Of a stretch of 64,000 nt of DNA, positions 23,590-34,103 are shown in pieces. A program made the position numbers and the translations under genes. How positions within the stretch are numbered: position 1 is the stretch's first letter; every line of letters begins with the position of its first letter. The stretch covers positions 8,246,001-8,310,000 of the forward strand of contig JAULSN010000001.1 in NCBI GenBank assembly GCA_033439765.1. Reading direction: 5' to 3'. This DNA is from Lasiosphaeria ovina. Its lineage: Eukaryota; Ascomycota; Sordariomycetes; Sordariales; Lasiosphaeriaceae. The notes under the pieces were generated by a model. The model ran no database searches and was not told the DNA's origin. It saw only the letters and a program-made list of their open reading frames with translations.

Positions 23590-26500
23590 TGTTCATCTAA
23601 CGTTAGCGGCGTGATACCGAATCTCCGCACCATCCCATCTCGCCCGAACGACGAGGGAGGATGGCAGGCAAGCTGTCGAAGATGGCCATCTCTACGCTCG
23701 AGGCCACGGCTACTGGCCCTTGGGCGCAGATGGTACCGCACAGTCCACTAACTTCCAGACCTACACACCCGACGCCTACCTACTCATGGAAACCTCCGGT
23801 GAGCCAGGCGAGCCAGGCGAGCCTGGCCTCGGCAGCTACCGTAATCTATCGCCCGCAGGAAATCAATTTGTCCCGGACCCAAGATTCGTCGGTCGATTTG
23901 AGCCTGTAGACAGCACGCCCAAACTGGAAGCAGCCCCCCGAGCACGACAAGACAGCCGAAATGGCTGGCCAGACCCTATACTCTGGCGAATTGGAGCATG
24001 TCTAGAAAGCGCACCACATTGCGCAATCGGGAGCGGATTCAATCGAGTCTGGGGTCGAAAGGGCCTTTGGTTCATACCTACGGGCAGCAGTTGCAGTGGT
24101 GTGACCATCTGCTACTCAGGCAGGACCTTGCTCATAGCTAGGTTGATATGTCTGGCAATTGCCTCACTCCTCAGGACTCAGGAGTAAGGAAAGACACCAC
24201 CTCTCCTCGTTTAGAAATGGCTAACTGAGGTGCGTGTTGTTGCCCGGACTGTCAATCCGAAGCCTAGATAAATACGGGGGCTTCCCTTTCCTTGAATGCA
24301 CGCTCAGGGGATGAAGGCGGGGATGTGCAGTCGAGTTTAAAGTTTAGCGTCTCCAATGAAACAACGCCCCCTTGGTTGGTGTGCGACGCGGTCGAAGCAA
24401 CAACCTAAGCTGGTCTGCTTCATGAAGCTGAACTCCAAGTGCAGTGCCGGCAATGTTTAAAAGAACCTGAAAAGGCTGTGACACAGGGCTTGAGAGAATA
24501 TTGCAAGCGAGACGCGGTCCGTCCTCTTCGAATTTATGAGATTATGGGGTGCATTCTCCTTGCTATTGCTACCGCCTCTAGTCATCTATAATTCTAGACC
24601 CTCCGGGCCCGAAGCAGCAACTTGCCCGAACCGAAGAACAGGCGGGTGAAATCCCCGCTTATTGCTCACACCGCATGGCATATGATGACGGGATACGGAT
24701 ATTCTATAATTAAAAAGGATCTGGAGTATATACACGTCCACTTCCGGCTGAGCGAGTCGAGCCTCGATAGTTTGTCAATCCGTCTGTTGCCTTGATCAAA
24801 GTCACTTCTCTGGAATTTTCATGCGCTGCACTCACGTCGAATGGGGGACTAGGGACAGCCTGCGACGGGAAGTTTCTACTGATTCATTTATCTGAGTTTG
24901 TTACTGTTAGATCGTGACTGGAGATCACGGGAAGTTGTTTACTGAACGTTTTCTCCCTTTACTACCAACCGTAGGTGGCTGCTCACGTTGTTGTGCACTA
25001 CCTAAAACCGCTATGATCGCGGGACCACAACAGTGTCAACTTACGTGCTACGGAATACACAACCACCCTACAGTTGATTGTCGAAAAGCATACCGCACTT
25101 AAGACCCGTAATCCCTAGTTCGTTTTAAGTTTGGATGTTTTGGAAGTAAAAGTGGCCCTACTCGAAATCCAGAGCCTGAGGATTGTGTTCCTCAAAGGCG
25201 ATTGTAAGCAGCGGGGAAAATAGGGGTATTGGACTGGACATAATTGCGAGTGGCTTCGGCAATGCCTTGTTCTTTCAAGACCATCCAATGCATTGCTACT
25301 AGCATTATGTGAAGATCGAAAAGCTTGAAAGATCGAGACTTTGGCGTATCGCGTCAACAGCAGCCCGACCATGGCTTAACTGCACTTCACAATTCATTGA
25401 GAGGTCAGCAGAACACCGCCCCGGTCCAGCCCCGCCATCACAAGCCAATTTGCATAGACCAAGCTGACAAAGACTTTCAGGCCCCTTCCCTACACCGCAC
25501 TAGAGCAAATTCTCATCCGAGAAAAACTTGAGGCTTCAAAGAGGGGAATTCTCAAGGTATCAACGAGTCGACCGTTTGGGATTCGTCAATTCCGTCGTGA
25601 GTGATTGATGACTCCCAGGTCAAAGTCGCAAAGTGCGGGGTTGTCTGGCGACCTGTCGCTTCCCACGAAAGCCTACCTACCGGTTTGGTATCTCCCCGCC
25701 CAGGTTGTAGGGGTGATTTGGAGCGACTCGAGAAATGGCATCAAACGACTGGATGCCAACTGTCGGGAGCCCGCCTTAGCCTTCCAGGTTCTAGCCACCA
25801 CCACGGCTGCTCGCCATTACGGAGAACCTCAGGAAGAACGACAGGTGCCGGTCGATGGTGGTGAGCATTCGGCACATCGGTCTGCTGCAGCAGCCTCACT
25901 TTGAGAACACCAGCACCGCTCTATTGCGCCGTGTCACCTCACGCCCGACTTTGCCAGCCATTGGCTGGCGCGAGTTATTAGCGAAAATGCATGGGATGGG
26001 ATCGCCAGGTCCTCGGAAGAGGAGCAAGGTCAGGCTTGGAGGCCCTCACAGTTCTCATGGAGTGCCTCCTTCTCGATTGGTTTGCAGATTCTAGCGCCCT
26101 GAAGCCCCGCTTCGATTTCTGGGTGCTCCGCGGCGACGCAGCCTTCCCAGGCCCGAGGTATTTCATACCCCAACTTCGATCCGAATGAGAATACTAGGGA
26201 AAATTCTGTGATTTTCTACCTTCGAGTTTTTAATCACACATTGCAATACAACTATGTGCTATCATCTCCGCTCTTATCGAGTCAGCCCCAAGCTCAGCGC
26301 AATTGCTTCCACATGTGGACATTTCCGGAGCAGGCGGGACCGAACACAGCTGAACGAGGACAGAGTGACAACGAGATCAGCAAAACAAGAAAAGGCAAAT
26401 GCGGGCACCCGCATGTTGACCGCCCGAAAGTGCAGCTGCGATGCACTCAGCACCAACTGCAACGCCCTGAGGCCCCCAAATCACGCAGCACACCGTTGCC

Positions 26501-27284
26501 CATCCCCAAAGCAGGGCGCGTCTTGTTCTGATTCCTAATATGGCGGGCCTTCCGGAAGGGAGGGGGGCTCCTGCTCCTGAGAGGCCGATCGCCCATCGAC
26601 CGACGCCCGGCTTGTGAACCAAACGACGGGCAGGCTGTAGCTTCCCGATCATCTCGCAGCCTATCAAGCTTCGTTGGCAGCACCGTGAGGCTCCAGGCCC
26701 TTGGGACATCGGTGAGCCTAGCAAACCGACCCGCATGAGAGACACTCTTGGTGATCGTGTGCTGCGCTGGCAGGCCAGGCCGGCCATCCACGGGCCCTCG
26801 GCCATTCGTAATGGAATGGCGCCTCTCGTCTTGTCGACCTTCTTGGCCCCGGAGCCTGCGCGTGAAACCTAAATATGTATGCATCCTGCAGCATTGTGCC
26901 CGCCCACCAAGCTCAACTCAGCATCAGACTGGACAACCGCCCGTGCTGTGCTTCGTGCTTACCTACATAGTACATGGTGAGCATCCAGACTATTGACTAT
27001 GTTTGCACAACCCATATCTTGGGCCCACGCCCTTCTCCTTGCCGCCGATCCTCCCTTCTCTGTAAACTTCCCTAAACCCTGTCCCCTTTGCTCGCCTCGA
27101 AATCGTCGCCCCTTCCAAGTCGAAGCTGGGAGATATTGCCCCTGACAGCTTTGTATCACTTTGGAGACCTACCTCGGTGTGGGGCAATTACTGTCCTGCT
27201 CGTTCCACACTGCCTCTCCCGCCCTCGTGCCCAGATCCGCAAATCTGTCGGCCGTGTGCTAGACAGCCCGCCACTCAAATCGAC

Positions 27285-27292
27285 TATATAAA
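27285..27292 (+). promoter_or_regulatory. TATA-box candidate close to the orphan gene start
   Basis: A consensus TATATAAA lies only 27 bp before the ATG at 27319. If it directs initiation, the 5' leader is extremely short. It is otherwise a chance AT run. Confidence 0.4.
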
Positions 27293-27318
27293 CATCGCGC
27301 CAATTCCTGCCTCCCGCC

Positions 27319-28098
27319 ATGTCTGTTCATTCCCGCAGCTCTAGCTCCGGCTCAGACTGGACGAGGTCTCCCAGCCGCGCCTCAGGGACTTCTACCCGGT
27401 ATAGAGATCAACGCATTCCAGACACGCCGGCGGTCAACGCCTTGCTCTACTTCTGCTGTCGGAATCCCAAGAAAGTCAAGAGCGTGAGAGTCTACGAGAC
27501 CACTTACGACGACGACTTCGAGACCAGAAGCAACGCCTCGTCCTGGTCTTCTTGGTCGAGCGGGAAAAAGAACCTCGAGGTCTACTTCATCGAGTCCCGG
27601 GGCATGTACTACTACGCAGACCAGGGCTCGCAGTCCCCCAAGAAGCCAAAGAAGCCGTCTTCTTCCAACGGAAGGGGCTCCCGCTCATCATCGCACCGGG
27701 GTGGTGCGCCTGGACCTGACCCGTGGACCAAGGGGCGTCCAAACCAGGCCCACGTCTCCAGCGACGAGGAGGACTTTGACGACGGCAGCAGCGACGGGAG
27801 TTTCGTCGAGGAAGACTTTGCCTACCAGGGTGGCGGTAGCGGCGGTCCATTCCCCGGCCCGGGTATGATGCCTCCCCATCACGGCGGACCTCCTCCGGGC
27901 GCGTTCCAGCCCGTCTATGGCGGCGGTCCCGGTGGGCCGCCACCATTTCATCAGTTTCACCACCAGCCGCCTCCTCCTCCGCATGGCTTTCCTCCCCGGA
28001 TGGCTGGCCCCGTGCCTCCGATGCCCGGACCGCCACCGCCTCAGGCTGGCGGCCACTTTGTGCGAGATCCGAACGGCATTCAGGTGTTCACTGGGTAA
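27319..28098 (+). CDS. orphan low-complexity protein, Ser-rich N-terminus and Pro/Gly/His-rich C-terminus
   Basis: Intronless, 259 residues, no recognised family. Residues 1-30 are Ser/Arg-rich. Residues 35-95 are the most ordered part, with NALLYFCCRNPKKVKSVRVYE and the aromatic stretch LEVYFIESRGMYYYAD, which suggests a small beta-rich core. An acidic Ser/Asp patch follows (SSDEEDFDDGSSDGSF), then a Gly/Pro/His-rich tail (GGPPPGAF, PPPPPHGFPP) that ends in a less repetitive DPNGIQVFTG. There is no signal peptide or membrane segment. The composition resembles phase-separating or scaffold proteins, but that is only compositional. Coding potential is supported by strong third-position GC, an uninterrupted frame and a nearby TATA element. 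A lineage-restricted gene is likely. Confidence 0.7.
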   Translation: MSVHSRSSSSGSDWTRSPSRASGTSTRYRDQRIPDTPAVNALLYFCCRNPKKVKSVRVYETTYDDDFETRSNASSWSSWSSGKKNLEVYFIESRGMYYYADQGSQSPKKPKKPSSSNGRGSRSSSHRGGAPGPDPWTKGRPNQAHVSSDEEDFDDGSSDGSFVEEDFAYQGGGSGGPFPGPGMMPPHHGGPPPGAFQPVYGGGPGGPPPFHQFHHQPPPPPHGFPPRMAGPVPPMPGPPPPQAGGHFVRDPNGIQVFTG

Positions 28099-31000
28099 AC
28101 AACCAAGCCAGTTGTTTCACTCATTGCTCATCCGGTGCCCAACCATGTTGTATGAGTCTTACGAATTGACGGTTTCAGTTTTCTCTTTCTCTTTCTTTTT
28201 GGCGCTGAAGCCACCAAATATGTAATACCACACTTATTTTCACAAATCTATACCACGAAAACAGCAAGCACTCCGACACAGGCGGACTACATTTTGGGTT
28301 TCTTGTTTTTGTCTTGTCTTCTTCGTTTCTTGGTATCTTTTGTCTCTTCGGTTTCTTTCAATTCTATTCAGCTTCTATTAAACTTTGGCGTCACTACGTC
28401 TCTCTCAGCCTTTTGACGGGGAGGATGGGAAATGGATAAAAAAAGACGAAGTCTTCTGGAAACAACCATTTGGGCTATCTTGACTGAACTAGCCTTGTGA
28501 TTATGTCCGTTGCCAGAAGGGGCGAAAACAGAGCCTCAGCTGAGACAGAGAGCGATGCTCATCTTTACAAAACCATACGTTACTTGGATTAAAAGGCTTT
28601 ACCGAAACTTTACTTTGGGGTTTCTTGTCTCGCGCCGTTCCATGAGGTAGAAAGGGATGAGATGTTGTTTGTCGTTGGCCGTTTAATGAGATAAGAAGCT
28701 CTCCAGACAAAGAGTGAATGTTGCACTGTGACAAGGAAGAGTGCGAACCATTCTGTGTAATCACAACATACATCGTGTCGCTTTTCACGAGGAAGATGGT
28801 TATGGTTTGGAGTAGCGCGGGGAGAGAAGGAGACGGGTCACTCCTTGCATTATTGCATATCTTTTCAAGAAACGAGTGGGTCTAGGCAGGCCTGGCCATA
28901 TCGTGGACACTTGTCCCCGCAACTTCACCGAGAAGAAAGACGGCATTCCTAGCCCTTGTTGAACATGTGAATGCGATATACTCCACATACGCGTGTCAAA
29001 AGTACGGATACGGGGTTCGTTCAACAGAGAGGACTTCCCGGTGAGTCACCGGCGCAACCCCTGAGCGAGCTGAACTCAAAAGTCAAAGTATCACGGTGAG
29101 TCGCGGCAAAACCAAGTCCTTCGCTCGACAACTGGTCGATCCATTAACCTCGTCATTGTACTACTTCCTGCCAATCGAGACCACTTTATTTATCATGCCA
29201 TGCGGCGGGTTGAGGCGGCTGAGGCTGAGCAGCCCGGTCTGCCACCAAATGAGGCACGTCAAAACTAAAGTTTTACGCGTCCTCCTCAATTGGCAAGTCG
29301 TAAGAGAAGGCGGGAACCCTGGTCGGCTAATCTAAGATCTGTTGATGGCCATAGAAGGAAGGCTGAGCCTGGGGTGAAAGCGGGCTAGGACTGAGTCCCT
29401 AGATAGAACGGGAGGTGAGAAGGTCAGGCAGGCGCTGCACTGCACGGCAGGCAGAGTGCTACGGGCAACTTCTCCAGGCAGAAAGAGGGGTTGGACACGG
29501 GTAACTGGTCGTGACATCTCGAGACGGAGGCAGCCTTGTGGCACTGCACTTTTAAAGATATATGGACCAGGCGTTGATTCGCTAATGCACCTCCTGCCCA
29601 TTGGAACTGTTCCGGTAAAAAAAGAAAAAAAGGGCATTCAACGGCCTCCTGGTGGAAGCTCCTCAATTGAGCCCCGCTTTTAATTGAACCAGTCCTATCT
29701 TATCACGAATCGTACCTCCAGCCTGCCGAAAACTCGGCACCCCACCGTTGCGTTGACCACCTCAGGCGACCGGGCATCCGATGAGGGAGCCGCCTGCTTA
29801 GGCCGTCGACGGTCGGTCCTATCGCTGGTCAGACGCCGCCGGGTGTCATAACCTTAAGTGTCTGGGCAAGAGGTAAATTCAGGTATTTGTAAGTGGATTT
29901 CGGTCGGTCGCCTCCTTTCTAGTACCCATCTGGCAATTATTTCGCCTCCATGAGGACCATTCTCGTATATCAGGTTCCTTGCCGCCCAAGTGCTGACTGC
30001 ATGTGAAGAATCTGAAGACTCATCACACCGTGAAGGCTATTGCAAACTGAGCTCAAGGGGAAGTCGTGGATGCTTTATAATCGATCTATTTAGATCTCAG
30101 AAACGGTTTAGTAAAGTCAAAGAGGACGAGGACTCAAAGTTCTGTCGTACTGTACCACTGTGGACGTGGCAAGACAACCCGGACCGACAACACTGGAAAT
30201 GGCGGACAAGGGTTCAAATCATGGATATTGATAGACAAATGATCTTCAGCCTTCCAGGCTCTCTTTGGAACATAACGAGAGTAATTTGCGAAATGGTGGC
30301 ATCCGATCGACGGTCAGTGAAATGGGCCCGTAGTTTCTGGTTTGGCTGATGGGAGGGTTTGAAAACCGCCGTGGCCCTCAGAGCCTCAACTGGTCCAATG
30401 AGCACGAGCCGCAGGGTCGCCGGCGCGTCCGCCTCCCCCGCTCCCCACCATTTCTGTGGCTCCGTGGCGCCATTTGCCCTCTCGGAATTATTCACCGCCT
30501 TACAGCCACCCTTGCACCTGCCATCTGAAAACGGCTCCCGCCAGGAGGCCCCACCCTTCCATAGAACACTGGAAGGGCGGCTTGGCTGGTCTTCAGGATT
30601 TGATCGCCATCTGATTTACACCCGACCTTCCAAGACTCGCGCGCCAGCGACGACATCTTTTTCAAATGTTTTTTTATTATTTTTGTTTGAAACGTAGACT
30701 TGGGGGAATTCTGTACAGCGTGTTTGATGGTACGCGGCGGCCTGTGACGCAACAATGGCGGGGTGAGCAATTCCCGCGGATACCTTACCTTGCCAGTTGC
30801 TTCCTTCGTACGCACCCGTACGGAACAGCAAAGAGGACAACGCTTTCTTGGTACGCCAATCCTCCAAACGGGCCCAGCGATTGGTCGGCGGGGGCGGTTT
30901 CTTGGACTTCTCGATTGGCAGTGAGGCCAACCGACGGCCAGTGACTAATACGCTAAAGGAAGGCGATCCCTGGTCGCGCCCTCGTCTCACGCTAAGCACC

Positions 31001-31748
31001 AAGGACTGATGCTGTGCCCGTAAGGCAGAGATGCGGGGCAGGGTTCTTTCCCCGTCTGCCAGTCAAGTCAGCCACATCCCAGCTCGCTGGTCTTGTCGCC
31101 TTGGCCCTGGTGGATTGCCTGCAGCGCCCAATTGTTTGCGTGACGAGTCTCTTTTCAATGTGCTTTCTTGCATGGCATGGGATGGCATACTACTAGCATC
31201 ACATTGCCGAACGGGCTGTGTGAGAATGACGGGCAGGTAAGGTAGTTGGTACTGTGGGTGACGCGCCGCTCGCGAGCAGATACACCCACTCCCGCAAAAC
31301 GCAGATGCAGCTAAGCAGCAGCATCTCACTCACAGCCGAGTTCGGGATGCCTCGCATATCGGAGCGCCCATTCGTCATGCTGTGTTGCTGCCTTGCCGTC
31401 CTCTTTTCTTCACATCTGGCCTGGCCTGGGGAAGGCTATGTCCTTTGGGACTAGGCTGCCAGGCCAACATCAGACCCAGGACTCGGGGGCCTGGCCATGG
31501 AAGAGGGATGGAATGTATATAAAGTCACACGCGCAACCCCTCCTTCGCCTCCTCCCAGATTTCCCATGATTGTCTAATACAATCCACATCCATCACCCAA
31601 ATATTCCTCTCTCTCCTGTAGGCGGAAAGGAAGCGCGACCAGAGCTTCGTCGCAGCTCGGCACTTCCACACAACCCCATCCATCACCGCCCTTCCCATCT
31701 TCTAGGCTGGCCGTTTTCCGTCTCCGTCTCCGTGACGTTATCACCATC
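28099..31748. other. intergenic region, about 3.6 kb
   Basis: The first ~500 bp are T/A-rich and probably the 3' UTR of the orphan gene. The last ~250 bp hold the BCS1-like promoter, with a TATA element at 31516. The middle contains only short random frames and no RNA gene that I can recognise. Confidence 0.55.
31516..31523 (+). promoter_or_regulatory. TATA-box candidate for the BCS1-like gene
   Basis: TATATAAA lies 225 bp before the ATG and is followed by a C/T-rich leader. This is a plausible spacing for a fungal core promoter with a 5' UTR of roughly 150-200 bp. Confidence 0.5.
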
Positions 31749-34103
31749 ATGGGTCTTCTAGAGGCCCTCACCATGGCGGCGGACTCGACCGTTCCCACCG
31801 GGGGAGCGGCGTCGGCGATCCCAACCATGGCAGCGCCCCCGCAAGCTGTCCTGCTAGACTTCTTCTTCCCCGGCTTCTCCATGTTCTCCAACGCGGTTCA
31901 GAAGTACCTCCACATCGACCTGAACCTCTATATACCGCTAGTCCTCCTGTGCGGTGCCTTCACATTCATTTGGCGTTACTTCAGCGAGTACTTTTGGGGC
32001 CTGGCGGAATCGCATCTCATGTCCGTCGTCGACATCCGGACCGACGATGAGATCTACAACATGCTGATGGCCTGGGTGGCCTCGCAGCGCTTTGCCCAGG
32101 GCGCCCGCCGCTTCGTCGTCAACACCAACCTGAACTCTCGCTCCTGGTTTCTCTGGCGATATGATGACGATGACGGTGATGATTTCGGCAGCGACGACGA
32201 TCCCACTGCCACCACCGACTCCAAGAAGAAGAAGGCGCTCGCTTACACGCCAACCTTTGGCAGCCACTGGTTCTGGTACAAGAACCGCCTGCTTATCTTC
32301 CGCCGGATCCAGAACCAGCAGCAGGCCTCGTTCCTTGTGGCCAGCGAGCGAGAGGAGATCTCCATTTCGTGCTTTGGCCGCAATCCCTGGGTCCTGAAAG
32401 AGCTCCTCCACGAGGCACGCCTGGCCTACCTGAAGCGCGACGAAGCCAAGACTTTGATCTACCGGGGCACAACCAAGAGCGGCAGCACGGATGCGACATG
32501 GCAGCGATGCATGGCGCGCACCTCACGCCCGTTCTCAACCGTCATTCTGAACGACAAGGTCAAGACGGACCTGATCGATGACGTCACCGACTACCTCAAT
32601 CCGGCCACCCGGAGATGGTACTCGAACCGCGGTATCCCCTACCGTCGCGGCTATCTGCTCTATGGCCCTCCCGGAACCGGAAAGTCTTCACTCAGCTTGG
32701 CCCTTGCCGGTTTCTTCAAGATGCGCATCTACATTGTCAGCCTGAGCTCGGTGAGCGCTAGCGAGGAGAACCTTGCGTCCCTCTTTGCAGAACTCCCTCG
32801 GCGCTGTGTCGTGCTTCTCGAGGATATCGATACCGCCGGTCTCACCCACACCAGAGAGGATGCTAAGAATGACACTCCGAGCGAAGACGGCGCCGATGCC
32901 GACGAACCACCAAAGCGTAAGGTCAACAAGAATGGAACCCCGGCCGCTCCCGTCCAGACCCCGCCCATTGGCCGGCTCTCCTTGTCTGGTCTGCTCAATA
33001 TCCTCGACGGCGTCGCCTCGCAGGAAGGCCGTGTCTTGATCATGACCACCAACCACCTCGAGAAGCTCGACAAAGCCTTGATCCGACCTGGTCGCGTGGA
33101 CATGATTGTCAAATTCGACAGAGCCGACTCCCAGATGATCGAGTCCATCTTCCGCGCCATCTTCGCTCCTCTCGAGGGTGATGACGCCCCGCCATCCAAG
33201 GTTCATGGCGAGAAAGTGGTGCGCTTCAATCCCGAAGACGAGCAGAAGAAAGCCAACGATGCTGCCGAGGCGACCCGGAAGAGGGACGAGATCGTTGCCA
33301 AAGTCGAGCGCCTGTCTGTGGAGTTCTCAGCCAAGATCCCCGCGCATGAGTTTAGTCCGGCCGAGCTCCAGGGATACCTGCTCAAGAACAAGCGCAAACC
33401 AGAGGCTGCTGTCGAGGGAGCCGAGCAATGGGTCTTGGACACACGCAAGGAGAAGAAGGAGAAGGAGCTGAAGGAGGCTGAGGACAAGCGTGAGGCCGAG
33501 GAGAAGGCTAAGAAGGAGGTAGAGGAGGCCAAGAAGAAGGAGGAGGAAGAGAAGAAGAAGGAAGAGGAGGACAAGGATACAGACGGAAAGACGAAGACCA
33601 AGAAAGAGCTTAAGAAGTCGAGGAAGTCTCGTCGCAGGAGTGGCAGCAAGAAGAGCGCGGGCAGCGATGCTTCTGACTCTGATTCGGACTCGGACTCGTC
33701 CGAGGACGACTCGGATTCTGCGTCTGGCTCAGATTCGGAAGCCGAGAAGAAGAAGAAGAAGAAGAAGAAGTCTAAGATGGAGAAGACTAAGAAGGAGAAG
33801 GCCAAGAAAGAGAAGGTTAAGAAGGATGAGATCAAGAAGCCCGAGGAGACCAAGAAGACCGAGGAAACCAAGGAGGAGACGAACCCTACCGCTGAGGCCA
33901 CTGCCACTGCCGCCGCCGCTACCCCGGCTGCCGTGGATGACAAGACAAAGCCGGCGGAAGAAGACGCGGCCGCCTCCAAGCCCAAGCTCGAGGTCCCGAC
34001 TGTCACCATCGACGCAGTCAAGGTAAAGGACGATGTCATCGTCGACGCCAACTCTCCTGGGGCGAAGACACCCGGCGGCGATTCTGGCTATGGCTCGCAC
34101 TAA
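31749..34103 (+). CDS. BCS1-like AAA-family ATPase with charged C-terminal tail
   Basis: Intronless, 784 residues. A membrane helix lies near residues 57-78 (LNLYIPLVLLCGAFTFIWRYF) and is followed by a BCS1-type N-terminal domain (about 80-265). The AAA module comes next: Walker A GPPGTGKS (307-314), Walker B VVLLEDID (354-361), sensor-1 MTTNH (432-436) and RPGRVD with the arginine finger (446-451). BCS1 in mitochondria translocates the folded Rieske protein into complex III. Fungi also have expanded BCS1-like paralogues of unknown substrate. This copy is probably such a paralogue: about 780 residues against about 450 for BCS1, a ~45-residue acidic insertion between Walker B and sensor 1, and a tail from about 560 that is a Lys/Glu coiled coil followed by Ser-Asp and poly-Lys runs. 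The N-terminal anchor suggests the mitochondrial inner membrane. All key ATPase residues are present. Confidence 0.9.
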   Translation: MGLLEALTMAADSTVPTGGAASAIPTMAAPPQAVLLDFFFPGFSMFSNAVQKYLHIDLNLYIPLVLLCGAFTFIWRYFSEYFWGLAESHLMSVVDIRTDDEIYNMLMAWVASQRFAQGARRFVVNTNLNSRSWFLWRYDDDDGDDFGSDDDPTATTDSKKKKALAYTPTFGSHWFWYKNRLLIFRRIQNQQQASFLVASEREEISISCFGRNPWVLKELLHEARLAYLKRDEAKTLIYRGTTKSGSTDATWQRCMARTSRPFSTVILNDKVKTDLIDDVTDYLNPATRRWYSNRGIPYRRGYLLYGPPGTGKSSLSLALAGFFKMRIYIVSLSSVSASEENLASLFAELPRRCVVLLEDIDTAGLTHTREDAKNDTPSEDGADADEPPKRKVNKNGTPAAPVQTPPIGRLSLSGLLNILDGVASQEGRVLIMTTNHLEKLDKALIRPGRVDMIVKFDRADSQMIESIFRAIFAPLEGDDAPPSKVHGEKVVRFNPEDEQKKANDAAEATRKRDEIVAKVERLSVEFSAKIPAHEFSPAELQGYLLKNKRKPEAAVEGAEQWVLDTRKEKKEKELKEAEDKREAEEKAKKEVEEAKKKEEEEKKKEEEDKDTDGKTKTKKELKKSRKSRRRSGSKKSAGSDASDSDSDSDSSEDDSDSASGSDSEAEKKKKKKKKSKMEKTKKEKAKKEKVKKDEIKKPEETKKTEETKEETNPTAEATATAAAATPAAVDDKTKPAEEDAAASKPKLEVPTVTIDAVKVKDDVIVDANSPGAKTPGGDSGYGSH

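Larger units (their letters stand above)
22623..27318. other. gene-poor region, about 4.7 kb
   Basis: This spans from the start of the large membrane protein gene to the start of the orphan gene at 27319. It holds a TACCTAGGTA palindrome with flanking AGGTA repeats at 23566-23589 and a three-copy 9-bp repeat GAGCCAGGC at 23801-23827. An AT-richer stretch runs from about 24.2 to 25.5 kb. No frame shows a domain or conserved motif. Confidence 0.55.

Noticed and set aside
23801..23827. Collagen-like Gly-Glu-Pro repeat in a frame at 23720-24187
   Set aside because: It derives from a three-copy 9-bp repeat. The surrounding frame has no other protein-like feature.
33203..34051. Minus-strand 282-codon Ser/Phe/Leu-rich frame over the BCS1-like tail
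   Set aside because: It is the complement of Lys/Glu/Asp codons and gives artificial Ser/Phe runs.
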